From Klebsormidium nitens (Eukaryota; Streptophyta; Klebsormidiophyceae; Klebsormidiales; Klebsormidiaceae), in contig DF237145.1 of assembly GCA_000708835.1 (NCBI GenBank), positions 86,010 through 150,009 on the forward strand: a stretch of 64,000 bases of DNA, given 5' to 3'. The translations under genes were made by a program, and so were the position numbers. Shown piece by piece: positions 44,340-57,300 of the stretch (positions within the stretch are counted from its first letter, which is position 1; each line of letters starts with the position of its first letter). The notes beneath the pieces were generated by a model. That model was not told the DNA's origin, did no database searches, and saw only the letters and a program-made list of their open reading frames with translations.

Positions 44340-45386
44340 CTTCGCCTCTTGGCGAACGTCCTAAGATGTATGCAATGCTATTTGCAACGTCGATTCAGCA
44401 AGTGACCAAGCGCAATGCCGTCCTCTCCAAGAAGATAGACGCCTCCGGTGAAGCTGTCACCTGGCGACCGTGGAAAATGCTGGCAATGCTGCTGCAAATT
44501 CTACTCAATTTGGCTGCGCTTCTGCCCAAGCTGGCTGCTGCTTGCTGCTGTACGAAACCAGACTGAAGGCTTCACAAAATGGTGAATGCTAGAGTGGCTC
44601 TAAGAGAACTTGATTCAATCCCAAGCTGCCAAGCATTTCTTACGTGATTGCCGATGTCATGATCCAATCTGCAGTTTGTTCGACTCAATCACTGATCCGC
44701 AATGCATATGGATGAGCGGTCAACGTTTTAAACGTTGGATGAACGCGTCTGGTCCTTTCACCGCCGTTCCAAAGTCAAGTCAAGTCGAATTGCCTAGTAC
44801 AGGAGTAGTACAGCTACCCTAGTACAGGAGTCTGAAGCAAGATACAGCAGAGCAAGGTACTGAAAATATGCACTGTGACCATTTTTTGTGAAGCTGGAGC
44901 CTCGCATCCTGTGCCGACGGTACATAACACTGTATCTAGGTATACTTACGTAGGTACCCGGTACTGCGGGGGGCTTTGTATCTAGGTACTTGAAAGGAAG
45001 CGTACACGAGGGCGTCAAGTTTACAACCGTCTTCTAATTCAAGGAAGAGCGCGATACAAAACTGAGTCCCGAGAAATGTGCCGCGCTACATGCGGGATCT
45101 GCCAGATTCCAGGAATGATCGCCGACGCCAAACAGCCATCGGACGGCTTTAGTAAGGCTATAAAGGGTGCTCTGAAGCATCCTACGGCTGCAGAAAAGTA
45201 GGGTAAGACTACATGCCTGGTATTCTTGCAGTCGTGGACCCACACAAGCATAAACTCGGAGCTGCTCGCCTTTCCTGCAATGTATCCTAGGTACCTATTC
45301 CATTGTGCATGGTTTGCAGCTTCTGCAACGCAGAGAGGAACGGTGGTTGCTGAAAAATCGGCTGACAAGCATTGAAAGGCGTCACC
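44340..45386. promoter_or_regulatory. 1-kb intergenic region between divergent LRR and CCD genes
   Basis: Likely holds both promoters. Visible features are short repeats: CCTAGTACAGGAG occurs twice around 44793-44832 with GTAGTACAGCTAC between, and TATCTAGGTA occurs twice around 44933-44987, with CCTAGGTACC-like palindromes to about 45300. No coding exon is supported. Confidence 0.5.
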
Positions 45387-48300
45387 ATGGCGTTGTCTCT
45401 CAGCTCGCCGCCCTCCGCAAGCTCCCCTCTGCTGGGTTCTCTTCAATCTGTCCGCAATTCTAACGCATGCCCAAACGAAACATGCACTCATCTGAGGAGA
45501 GCTTGCTTTTCGCGGCGAATGGTGTCCCAGCAACCACTCACCGCACTCCCAAGCTTCCTCACTGGTAGCACCAATCGGACTTTTGCGGCCAATCCTCGGA
45601 AGCTGAGGAGGCATGCATTAACTTCTAGTTGGCGCAAGCATGCGAACCCGGGTGCTTTGTCTGTGAGAGCTTCTATTGCAGACGCGCCGCCAGACAAGAA
45701 AGACAGAGCAAAGCCTGCGCAAGTCAGGTCGCCGCTGTTAGATGCTGACGTTCCGGAGTACGTCAAAGAAGCAGGTGAGCGTTGGATTGATGCAAGGAAA
45801 TGGGTTTGCATCAGAACTCTGCTGCGGGGTGGTGTGGGTAGCTGCATTAGTGACATCTTTGCTCTCACCTTCAGAACTTAAAATGAGCCTTGTCCATTGA
45901 AATCTCAAGTTTTGTTCGGGAGTTGTGGTTTTGCAATCAGTCATGCTGCATCAAGGGAAGGATTGAGCAACTACTCAAGAACATTGCTTCTTCATTGTGA
46001 TCCACTCTAGAGAGAGTCAGGCTCAAACCATAAACCCTTGGGATGAACCCCGTTCCAGCTTGCAATCATTGCTACTTTACGTCTCCAGTTTTCGGGAAAA
46101 CTCGGAGAAAGCAGCTCCGGAAGAGATCGGAGAAAGCAGCTCTGGGAGAGCCTTGTTGAGATCACATGTTCCCATATACGTGTGTGTTCCTTACAGAGTC
46201 ATTCTTGGAGAAATACCATGTTCAGAAGTACTAGATTCTCTCTTGCAGTGTCCTTGTTGGAGGATGTCAGGTTCAGAGATGTGAATATCCTCTTGCAGTG
46301 CGGACTCAGCCTTGGAAGGGAGTCCTCGAACCCAGCACAGAGCGCAGTTTCACTGTGGACTCTAGCCATGTGAAGGGGAGAATACCGGATGATCTCCGGG
46401 GGACATACTACAGATTGGGTCCGGGGAACACGCGCATGGGGGAGAGGAAACAGGGGCACTGGTTCGATGGAGATGGGATGGTGAGCTCGCGCAATGCTTA
46501 AGACATTTGAACAGCGAGGTGGTGTAATGCCTGGAAAGGCTACCTGGGAAAGTCTACCTTTCCAGACTTTACGTCAAGTGTGGTTGGGATGACTGTAACA
46601 AAAGGCTCAGGGGCACTGATAGTGACGAGGACGGAGTGTCAGGAAAGTGATCATTGCTGGAAGCGCCACCCTCGAGAATGCGTAACTTAGCAAAATGGAG
46701 CACTGGAAGACTGGCTTCTGATTTTCAGCGTCACATTCTCGACACGACAGAAACAGCACGAGGGGAATTGCCGTTGCCAGTGATACTGGAACAGCAGTCA
46801 CTGTGACTTCCGTACGCTGAAATTCCTTGTTGAACCAATGGGTCTTACTCTTAACAATTGTCGAGCAACGGATGCAGTTACTTGGCAGCCCAGTAGACTA
46901 GGTTGTGTGTCATCAAACTTCAAAGGCTGAGCCCCTTTGGGTCGTTCCTTGCAAAAACGCGTGTTAATTCTTGACCGTTTGTCGTTGCCCCAAACCTCAT
47001 ACTAAAGTCAGAAACGTCGACGGCAGTTCCACTCTTCCTCAGATCCGACCGGTTTCGTTAGCATCTCTTCCACACTTCTGACTGGATCCAAGCGTAGGCA
47101 ACAAACAGCCACAAGATATGCATAGCGTATCCACCATCAGCACTGTCCGCGAATGGCATACATTCCCGAAAAATCCCCGAAATCCCCGTTTCCCCTGTTC
47201 AGATTTACGCCTTCAGTTTGGACGGCTTTAACGAGAGCGTCACGTTCCGATCGCGTTGGATCGACACCCCGCGCATTCGGCAGCGCCTGGCCGCCCCAGA
47301 AAACAAGGTCGCCGGGAAGGGCGTTTGGACGCCCGCGGACGGCGGGCCCTTCGCAAACGTCGGAAGTATGGAGAACCCCAGCAACACGGCGTGAGTATGA
47401 TTTTAGGCCGTGGTTATATTTTGGATCGAGCTGAAGATTGAAAATGATAAGCCGGGATAACCATAACGAAACCGCTCTTGGACGGACAGGGTTACTTTTG
47501 CTGGTTAGGGTCGGTAGGGGTGCGGAGCAGGTATGACTTTCAGTTGGGCTTCTTAGGGTTGGGCTTTTTGATGTCAATCGGAGCCTATCGTGATCTTGAC
47601 TTATCCTTATCTTTCTTGGACTTTCATACATCCTGGTTTTTCTGGCTCATCTGAACATGGTGAACCCAAGGCGTCTTAGGAAATGCGAGACAGAAGCAAA
47701 CCTCAAACTCGAATTCTGCGAATGCTAGACGAAAGCAAGCCTTAAACCTCCATTTGGTAATGCGATAAAGAAGCAAAGCCTCAGACTCGCATCTTGGAAT
47801 TGCAAGAGGAACGAGAGTCTGAAACCCTCGGCTCGAGAACTTGAAAGTAAAGGTAAGCCGCGAACCTGAGCCTGATCTGAACTCAAGAGAAGAGACTTGA
47901 ACGCAAAATCCCCCGTTCCGCAGGCCGAACTATTTCAACGGGCAGCTTCTGGCGCTGGCCGAGGGTGGGCCGCCCCGGGAGGTCAACCCGGGCACTCTCG
48001 ACACTGTAGGAAAAGAGCTGTCGTATGTTGGGGATCTCGCCTTCTCCGCGCATCCCAAAATCGATCTGGATACTGGAAGTGAGCACGAGCTTTCCTAGAA
48101 TTTTTAGCACGTTTGTGTCTATGCTGAGGTTTGGGATCTGGTCTCATTCGAAGTCGGTTCAAAGAAGGTCCGTCGGATGAGGGTCTCGTTTTGAACGCAT
48201 GCACAGCCTGCTTGAAGTCTGACAAAAAAATTCCACTCTTGTTAGCGCACGGTCGTCGTCAGTCCGCTGTCGATCTTGTATGTGACCTTGAATTGAGAAG

Positions 48301-51300
48301 AGTGTCGCACTGCCGCTTGCGAGTATCGCCCGGTCTGTGCCGAGCAAACAGTCGCCGTTTTGTTTGGTGTCCTATGTGGAGAACGGCAGGTCTCTGTGAA
48401 CCTGTCCAACCTCCGTTTCTTGACCCGCAGTGCACGGAACGGTCGCTCTGTGTCTGTTCGAAAAGCTCGTTCTGAATTCTTTTAAGCTTTTGGCTTTTGC
48501 CGGGTAGCACTTGCGCCCTCTTCTTTGTATTCAGAATTAGGAGGCCGTCGCCCTTCGGCTTCCTGCTCGTTACGAGCTTTCCGCTCTTCACCAGCTTTCC
48601 ATCAGTACGCTCAATATAGCTGTTTCTCCAGGGATTGAAGCGCTTCGGTTCATATCTCCTCGTTGGTTTGTTTGTTTTGTCGTGTCAAACTACTAGAGTA
48701 CGTGGCTGAGTGCACAAAGAGCGGATTTAGATGTTGCCTGCCAAATTGCACAGGTCGCAAGGCCGGTCTGCCGACAGCAACTGTCAAGCTGTCAGTCAAT
48801 CTACTTTTCGCGCCATGATCAGCTCTTTCTGCGGCAGTCGATCTTACTGGCCCCTCGTTCTCCACAAACATTCACGACTTTCGAAATAAACGAGGAATCA
48901 GTCATCAGTCCTACCCGCAAAGGAAAAAGTTCTATGTATCCGAAGTTAACCAGCTATGCCTCAATCACCGGGACGCCAGTGTAGATCATTTCGACCTGGA
49001 TTTTCTCGCTTATTTGACACCTCTGGTTTAGCATTGACCCCGGTTTTCCCCTCAGTCATGTACAATCACGGAGTCAACCCGGAGCCGAGTCTCAACATCC
49101 TCGGACTCCAGCTCTTCAAAAACTCCCCGGACGGAAAGCTGCTGAAACAGGTGAGACGGCGAAGTGAGATCCGGCGTTTCCGGAAGGGGTTCCCACGCGA
49201 CTGTTGCGCCCTTGGAGAAACTCTAGAGCTTCGATAGTTCCTGGTCGGTTTAATTATATTTTGATTTGCCGGCCATCTCCTGTCCGGTGTTCCACGCGAA
49301 GAGAGTTGGAGACTTTCTCTTAGTAACTTCTGATGCCGGATTTTTCCTCCTCGATTCGCCTTGAGAGCAGAGTCCGAGGGTTCGAGTTCGCCTTCAAAGC
49401 AGATTCCGAGGGTCTGAGGAATCTGTTTCCTCGTTATCAGCCTTAAACCAAACGGCGCCTTTCCTTCAGATACATAGCCACGCCACTTGGGGCTCTTGAT
49501 CCGGCGTTCTTTGATCGTTCATCTTACGACCGCCCTTATCAATTGTCTGGTATAGCTGCGCAGCAATTCGCAAAGCCAGTTCCGGTTGCTTCCGACCTGC
49601 TCAGATTTTAGAAACCCAAAAGAATGGCTCGTCCGAAACTCTAAGACCCCGGTCCGTCCGCGTGCAGACACGTGTCCCTTTGGACGGCCCGACGTACGTC
49701 CACGATCTCATGATCAGCGAGAACTACATGATTACAATCATCCCCCCCTGGTACTCTACTAAAGCCGACCTCCTCCAGGTGAGTGTCTACCGGGCTCTAT
49801 CTTTGCGCTTTCTTACTGATTTGTTGGGCTCTTTAGCGGGCACTCGGATCTGGCACGATTATATGTTTCGCCGCTTTGATGGTATTTCACTCCTGGTAAA
49901 TCCTGAACCCCCCTAGTACTCAACCAAGGCGGACCTCCTTCAGGTAATTCACCACCGGCCTCTATTTGTGCGCCTTTTTGCTAATAATTGGTGACTTTCA
50001 CGGGCACTTGGATTCGTCACTAGTTGTCTCGTCGCGTTTATCCTCTACTTAAAAGGCGATCAAGGCGGATCTTTCGTATTTGGGACAATCTACCGGGCTC
50101 TGTTTGCGCGCTTCTTCGCTGATGATTGAGCTTGGTCGCTGTTTCCCGGGCGCTCATACGGAAAATCGTTATTTGTCTGATTGCTTTCATATCCCCTGGT
50201 ACTCTGTCAAGGCGGATCTCTTCCAGGTGACCTTCTACCAGGCTCTATTGTCACGCTGTTTTGACCAGTACTTAAGCTCAGTCGGTTGTTCCCGAGTGCT
50301 CATATGGTTCCTCTACTTTTTCTCGGCGCTCCCATTTTCCTTCTGGTAATCCCCCAAAGCGGACCCATTTCTGGTGATTGTCTGGCGGGCTCTATTTTCG
50401 CATTGACGGAGTTCGGTTGCTGTTTCCCGGCCGCTCTTCCGGTTCAGCTCTTCTGAGTGAGCGGTGTCAAGGAGAATCAGTAATTTCAGGGCCGGGGCCG
50501 GGGACGCTGTTGGAAGGGGTGACGTGGCGAGGTTTAGGGGCAAAACCCTGGGCNNNNNNNNNNNNNNNNNNNNNNNNNNNNNNNNNNNNNNNNNNNNNNN
50601 NNNNNNNNNNNNNNNNNNNNNNNNNNNNNNNNNNNNNNNNNNNNNNNNNNNNNNNNNNNNNNNNNNNNNNNNNNNNNNNNNNNNNNNNNNNNNNNNNNNN
50701 NNNNNNNNNNNNNNNNNNNNNNNNNNNNNNNNNNNNNNNNNNNNNNNNNNNNNNNNNNNNNNNNNNNNNNNNNNNNNNNNNNNNNNNNNATTACTGATTC
50801 TCCTTGACCCCGCTCTGAGTGGTTGCCAATGCCTTCTGCTGGTTCACCGAGGCGTTTTAATTGCGGATGAAGCCACTCGTACCGGGCCCTTTTCTGTTGC
50901 CTTCCGCGTAGCTTAGTCGCTCACTTCGGGATAATCGTAGGAGCTGTCTCCTTTGTCTTTTTCAGGATTGACCAGAGCGGATTTCTCCTAGGCAGGTCGG
51001 CTACCGGTGTCCCTTCAGCTGCTTGTCATCACCTGTAGCAACTCTCGAATTTCTGTTGCTGACCCATTATATGCAGTCCGCCTCGACACTTTTTGGCGAC
51101 TCCTTCAGGTGGGCTCCCGAGCACGGCAGTATTATCAAAAAACCTGAGGCAAGTTGCGGAATACATTGCGGCGGCCTTCGAACCCCCTCTCCTAACCCGG
51201 TTTTCGCCCTTGGCCTGAACAATTTCGGAAATTCGTCTTGCAAGTGCAAGACAGGATCGACGATTAAACCGAGTCTAGCTTTGGGGTTTCTGCCCGCTAA

Positions 51301-52710
51301 CTTCCTTTGCTAACCCCTTTTTCTGCAGTTCGCCTTGGGCCTGAAAAAATTCGGAGACTCCTTCAAGTGGGTCCCCGAGCGCGGGACCCGCGCGGTCGTC
51401 GCGCGAAAGAGCGACCTCGAGGTGGTGGCTGACGTCAAGCTGCCGTCATTCTCGATGTACCACAACGCGAACGCGTACGAGGAGGACGGCAAGCTGCATC
51501 TCGTCACGTGCCGGCTGGTAGGTTTTTTCTTCGCTGATTCTCAATCTCACGAGTCTGCTTCTTCCAGCCATATCTGTTCGTCGTCCCTCTTTTCTTGCTT
51601 TGCTCTGTTCTTCTCGTCTTCGTGTGTTGCTTTGAACGCTTTGTCTTCCGCTCTCTTTTCTTGCCGGCCGGAAGTCAGATTCCTTCGTTTCATTATGACA
51701 GCCCAGGCTTTTCAAACTGGTTTTCGGACAATAGCTGTGGTTTTCGATCAACTGGTTTTGACTCTCTGTTTGCTGAAAAACAAAGTACTGGTATCGTACT
51801 TCGAAGTACTGAATTGCTTTCTGGAAATCTTAGTGGCCGTACCGACCGATGTAGTCTTCGTACACAATGATGAAGGTTTGTTGTTTCAAAGAGTGAGGAG
51901 AATAACACACCGTCCCGCAAATCATGAGAGTTTCAAGAATGCTTCCAGCTAGCTCGACGTCATTTGTTTGCCATAAGCGGCCCAGCCTCGACCAACACGC
52001 TGGCCGAGCAAGCCAGAGTACTCAGCAGCCCGTCAGTGGATGGAGAAGCAAGTTGTCTCACGTATAAACCAGCCCGCTTATCGCATATCCGTGGCCCCTC
52101 GCAGAACGGCAGCCGCGCCGACCTCGAGACCGTCATGGCGGACCTGTGGGAAAGCACCTGGTGCTGGGACAGCCTGAGTAGCCTGTGGGACTACACCTTT
52201 GACACCAAAACGTGGGCCCTAATCTCCGAGGGCCCCGCCGCGAAGCGCGCCGACGGAACTCCGACTCCCGCGCACGGGCACGATTTCCCGACCATTCACC
52301 CGGCGCTCACCGGGAAGAAAATGCGCTACGTCTACGTGCTGGCGAACGCAAATTGCGGCCGGTTGGAAGCCCCGGTCAGTCGCGGGGGTTACGTGGGCGC
52401 GGCCAAAGTGCCCGGTAGTGACTCCCCGGGCGCGCCCGCGTTTTACAACTGCTACGAAAAGTACGATTTAGAGACCGGGGAGGTGGAGGAATATAACGTC
52501 GGGAGGGCGTCTTCGGACACGGTGTTCGTTCCGAAAGCGGGCGGCGAGAAGGAAGACGACGGGTATCTTCTTGCGGTCGCGTATAACGAGGACCGGCATA
52601 CGTCGAGTGTGGTGGTGGTTGATGCTGAGTCGATGTCTGGGGTGTGTGAGATCGAGTTACCGGTCCACGTCACGACTACTTTCCACGGGTGTTGGGTGCC
52701 AAAGTCTTAG
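45387..52710 (+). CDS. Plastid carotenoid cleavage dioxygenase
   Basis: Eight exons, 637 residues: 45387-45774, 46299-46480, 47203-47390, 47924-48078, 49056-49150, 49668-49778, 51329-51517, 52105-52710 (TAG). The N-terminus (MALSLSSPPSASSPLLGS) is a typical Ser-rich chloroplast transit peptide of perhaps 90 residues; the ATG sits in CACCATGG. GRIPDDLRGTYYRLGPGN and HWFDGDGM mark the family. The four iron-binding histidines are at about 296 (FSAHPKID), 348 (YVHDLMISENY), 418 (MYHNANAYEEDG) and 630 (TFHGCW). It should cleave a carotenoid double bond with O2 to give apocarotenoids; I cannot assign it to CCD1, 4, 7, 8 or NCED. All phases match. The 1.55-kb intron before exon 7 contains decayed exon copies and an assembly gap, so an additional exon inside the gap cannot be excluded, although none is needed for the frame. 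Confidence 0.92.
49911..50415 (+). repeat. Tandem decayed copies of CCD exon 6 3' end, donor and intron start
   Basis: The sequence GTACTCTACTAAAGCCGACC with its TCCAG|GTGAG donor (exon end 49778) recurs at about 49916, 50056, 50200 and 50347 in weakening form, in steps of about 140-165 bases. Each copy is followed by similar intron sequence (CTACCGGGCTCTAT). Two copies keep an exon-like CAGGT. Confidence 0.85.
50459..50815. repeat. Inverted repeat flanking an assembly gap
   Basis: Bases 50459-50484 and 50790-50815 are reverse complements at 25 of 26 positions (core CAAGGAGAATCAGTAAT). Between them lie 69 bases of sequence and then 236 Ns. The gap therefore sits inside a palindromic structure. 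Confidence 0.9.
50554..50789. other. Assembly gap (Ns)
   Basis: 236 unresolved bases inside intron 6 of the plastid CCD gene, next to the tandem copies of exon 6 and bounded by an inverted repeat. Any open frame that spans it is meaningless. Confidence 0.99.
51075..51260 (+). repeat. Decayed copies of CCD exon 7 5' end
   Basis: Before exon 51329-51517 the intron holds copies of its start: GGCGACTCCTTCAGGTGGG at about 51091 (exon: GGAGACTCCTTCAAGTGGG) and CTTGGCCTGAACAATTTCGG at about 51210 (exon: TTGGGCCTGAAAAAATTCGG). Both lack a complete open blade. Confidence 0.8.
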
Positions 52711-54387
52711 TAAGAGTGCGTGCCTGAGGTTCAGGCATCGGCACCCCCCGCAGCCGCGGCGGGCCAGCATGCTAAGTGTGATTTGGAGTGAAGTATACTA
52801 GACCGATGGGATCGCTATAGACTGTAACATGTTGCTCGCTTTTCCCCACTTGTTGTTTGGTCGAGTGATAACTGATCAACGCTCAATATTGCTCCATTTG
52901 TATTTGGTAGTTCGAAGTCGTGGCTGATAAACATAAGCGCCCCAGTTCAAGTCTCATTACGGCCAGGCTAGCCGTTGCACAACAGACACTAGCTTGGCAT
53001 TAAGCCTTCATCTGTCCAGCTCGCTTTTCTGCTCGCTATATTAGAAGCTTCAAATTTTTTCTGTGAAATTAGTCCTTGTATAAGTTGTCGTCACTTGGCA
53101 GGATCAAGCTTGCACATGCAGGTCTGAACCGAGTGACCGAGCTGAGTTCTTGACAAAATTGCGAAGTTGGATTAGACGTCAAAACCCGGAAGTTCAGAGA
53201 GGAAGTGAAAATAACGTAGTATACTCGACTTCAGTAAGCTGGCAAGAGTGACTAGGTCGGGCGCGAGCACACGTGACATATGCCTCGATCATACATGTAC
53301 TCGATATGTTGAAGTTGGGCAATTTTGAAACTTCCACATTAATATCAATCCATGCATCATAATGACTCGAGTCTGCGCGGCAAGCACCATTGACCTGCGT
53401 CGTTGTTTTGCAATATCGCATGTGCAGTTGTCGAGTGCATTCCTCAATATACCACACATCGAATTTTCCGATTGCAATGATGACATCCAAATTGCAAACA
53501 GCCCGGGCATGTTAATGTGGTAAAAACGGAGTAGCCGGCCACGTAATCTAAGTAAACTACTCCATGCAAATGATCGTGCACGCGGGATTTTACAGTTTCT
53601 TTGTATACATGAATACGCAACCAACTTTTGATTTTGATGTTTGCTAATGCAAGTAAATGTATCTCAGCAAAAGTAGTCGACAAGAGTGGCATTCATAAAA
53701 GAAGAAGGCTCACATCTGGCTCGCATTTAGCGATTGGAGTCGTGATGCCATGAGAATTCTGGAGAAGGTCTGATCGTTCAAATGAAAAGACCAGCCGTCA
53801 CACTGACCACTGGGATCGATCTTATGGTAGGATAAGCGAAGGTAAGGATTATAATGAGTCTTAATATCCTTATGCACGGCTCTTTTTGACTCGTCTAATG
53901 AATCACTTCGCTGATTACCTGGACCATACCTGCTGAAAAGAATCGGAGCAATTGCACCCAATCGTGCACAATGCCCTACAAGAGCCGCCTGTCCAATATA
54001 CCTACCTACTGAAAGTCTTAACGGTCACCGTAAGCGAATAACGGGCTCGCTTCCAAGAAATCACTCCCCGGGAGTGCCGCTCAATGTGAGCGTTTCAACC
54101 AATGAAGCGGACACCAAAAGAGATATAACTACACCACCTTCCAACCAAGGCGCACGCACCCACTGCCAAACCCCTTGCGCGTCTGACTTTACTACCTCGA
54201 ATCGTTCGGCACGGTGGGCTTGGCGAATCGAACCCAAGAATGGCGAAAGTCAACAAAGCTAATGCATGGAGGGGACCCTGCACGTCACTGTGTCTCGTGC
54301 ATCATCACAACTCCTCGTTCTAGTTCGTGCACGATCTTTTCCCAAAGTTCTTTGCGATGTTTTTCCCAACTCGTGATTTCTTGCGGA
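52711..54387. other. Intergenic, convergent 3' ends
   Basis: About 1.7 kb between the CCD and desaturase stops. The short open frames are uninterrupted by chance only, with no recognisable protein. No RNA gene or repeat is evident. Confidence 0.6.
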
Positions 54388-57300
54388 TTAGAAGGCCTTC
54401 TTGTAGTAAACAACTTCCCCCTCGTCCGGAACCACGTGGTCATTGTTGAAACTGTCGATCAGGGGCTTCACCAAATGAAAGGGCAGGGGGCCCTTGCTCT
54501 TCTCGGGCTCCCGGTAGTACTCCCCGAGCACCGGCTTCACTGCCTCCGTCTGCAACAGCAAGAAAAACATGTGAGATTCAGTCGTCAATCGGATTGATTC
54601 ACAGACATGAGCTGCAACCGTTATTTAAAGCCCATGGAAAGCGCTGATTCCTACCTTCAATTTTCAGAGTTCTTTGGTGTCTGTCCGGAGCTGGCTCCGA
54701 CGCAAGTTTCAATCTCAGTGAAAGCCGACTCCCGTACTGCGAAGCCGCCAGCGACCATGAAAGCACCCTCGAATCCACATCATGCTTTCGCAAACCCGCT
54801 CTCAACCTGAAATCAAAACTTCCACGAACTGGACGAAGCTAAAACTGCTACTGATCCCAACAAGATCACAATAATTCTAAAAGCTTCTCAGATTTTGAGC
54901 GGTTTGCAAAGGCAAGGGAGAAGCGCCTAACACGACATTTGGAGGCAAACGAGAAAGGGCACCCACCGCTTCCTTCAGGTTGTAGTGGGGCATCTGGGGG
55001 AAGAGATGGTGAACGACGTGCGTGCCAATGTCGTGATGGATGTCATTGAAGATACCGTAGTCCCTGTCGATGGTCGACAGCCCACCGCGCATGTAGTTCC
55101 ACTCCTAAATTGAGCCGGACAAGGGGCGTTGAGTTGCGCTCCAGACACAAAGCATCAGTGAACAGGGTCTTCAAACTCACCAGCGGGTGACCCGCTTGTA
55201 GTAATAAGGATTGACGCCAGCAAGCAACGAGGATTTACTGCGCCCACCGAAGTCAATTGGGGGGACTAAGTTGCGGTGATCTTGTTGCTAAACGCACGGA
55301 GATGAAGCGGCCTTCGGGGCCGTGCCAGTAGCAATGAACGGACTGGCTCAGTCTCTCGGATCCTACTCTCCCTTCTGCGCCCCTCCAACTTCAACGTCAA
55401 GAGGACGGAGGAGTATGCCTGTAATCTAGCGCGGATCACTAAGATAAAGGATAGCGAAGTGGAAATGAGCAGACGTAAGATAAACCGGGGAGAAAAAGTG
55501 CCCCCTCAGGCGACCGGAAAGCATTCGGAACGGAACAGCATTCGAAACGGAACAAAATCTTCAGCAGAACAGAGCTCTTACCTCGCCACGATACCAGGGG
55601 ATCTTCTCCTCATACCCGTGGTGGTGCAGGTATGTAACGACATCTAGCCACACAACGTTCAGCTGCAGAAAGGCAGGGGGCGGGTCAGGCACAAGTCATG
55701 AAAAGTAGTCTCCACATTCTGAATCCTCAACTTCGTTCCCAGTACGGCGGTCTCAGCGCTTCGATGGCAGCTGGAACAAAGTCCAGGACAATTGCGGCTT
55801 CTTTCATTGTTGGACACAGAACAAAGTGCCGAACAAGCCCTGCTTCCTCGAAATTTTTGACATGAAACCGGCGAAAGAGTGGGCAAATCCTCAGCCCCCT
55901 TCTCCTTGTCGACTTCGACAGCTCTCCTCGTTGCCCTCTCAGCCGCTGGGAAACTTTGCGCAAGTCACAGATTCAGTCTTGGCAAATGCGCGCGCAGCAA
56001 ACGTATGCTTCGTGGAAGCTTTCGCTAAGGGCAAGGGCTGCGCGCATCTGGGAACGCCTATGAACGTTCCCAACCGGATCCATACAGGCGACAAAACAGA
56101 CTGCACTAACATTGGTTGACGTTGACCCGATACTCACGATGTAGGGGACTATGTAGAGTTTGAAGAGCATGGCAGGGCCGGCCACAACGCCGACGGCCGC
56201 GAGGATCGCAAGCATGCCAACCATGTAGGCGTTGGAGGTGAGGACGTCATTGCGCTCGCTGGGGGTGAAAAGACTGCAGTTGGGGTCGTAGTGGGAGCCC
56301 TCCTTGCCGGGGCTGCGCTTCCACTGTTGACAGAAACGACAGATATCAGGGAAGTGCAGACTGGGGTGTTTCAGGGTTGGCGTACGGGGAATATTAGACA
56401 AGGAACGTGGGATAGGTGAAAATCGCAGGTAAGGAGTGTTGAGAGTTGTCCTTGCTACGGCGGAGCTTCCACTGCCAGCACGAGGAGCTCATTCCGGAAA
56501 CAAGGACAAAAGGTGCGTCAATCTGAGAAGAGCCTACGCATTGAGAAAGTAGGGTGTCGAAAGGTTACGATGAAGTCATCAGACCCGAGGAAAAGGACCT
56601 TCGGGCTCAAGCGAAGAAGACTGGTCGGAAATGGACAGTGACTTACATGTAAAGCAATAGTGTTTCGGATCTAACAAGGAAAGCTAATAGTGTTTCGGAT
56701 CTAACAAGGAAAGCTACGAGTCTAACGAGGAAACTTACGACACATCAACAGTGTCGTGTGTTTCGTGATCAGAGAAAAGCTAACGGGGTCGTTGCAAGAG
56801 TCTGTTAAGAGTGGACCAGAGAGTTAGTCTTTCCTGATTTTCGAAGGCCCCAACACGAGAGAAGCAGGCTTGTATCGGCTCTAAAACGCTGGCACCAAAG
56901 TTCGACCCGGAGATACGAACTTGGATAGGGGTGATGTTCAAGAATGATGCTGATCTTACCTCCTTGCTAGCTGCTTAAGATGCTAGTCGAGTCGTACGAA
57001 ATCATCGTTCACTTTGTAACGACTACCAATCGAAACTGCTCGACTATCATTTGAAATCCACTGAAGTTCCCGCACGAGGGTTTTTGATTTACTACCATAT
57101 TAATGGACAGACGACTGGGGATGTTCAAGTGAAAACCCTGGTTTCTTCCAATCCACTTTGAAAGGACGAAGATACTCGTTTCTGGGGCTAACGACCCCGA
57201 CAGTTGCGTCCCTTTTGAGTGCCAAAGTAAAGCTCAAAGGTGCCTCTAGGCCCCTAATTTGGCGGTGCGTCGAACCCCCAGAGTCCTCACCAAGTACAGG

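Noticed and set aside
50378-50916. Open frames of 139 and 150 codons across the gap
   Set aside because: They consist mostly of N translated as X; artefacts of the gap.
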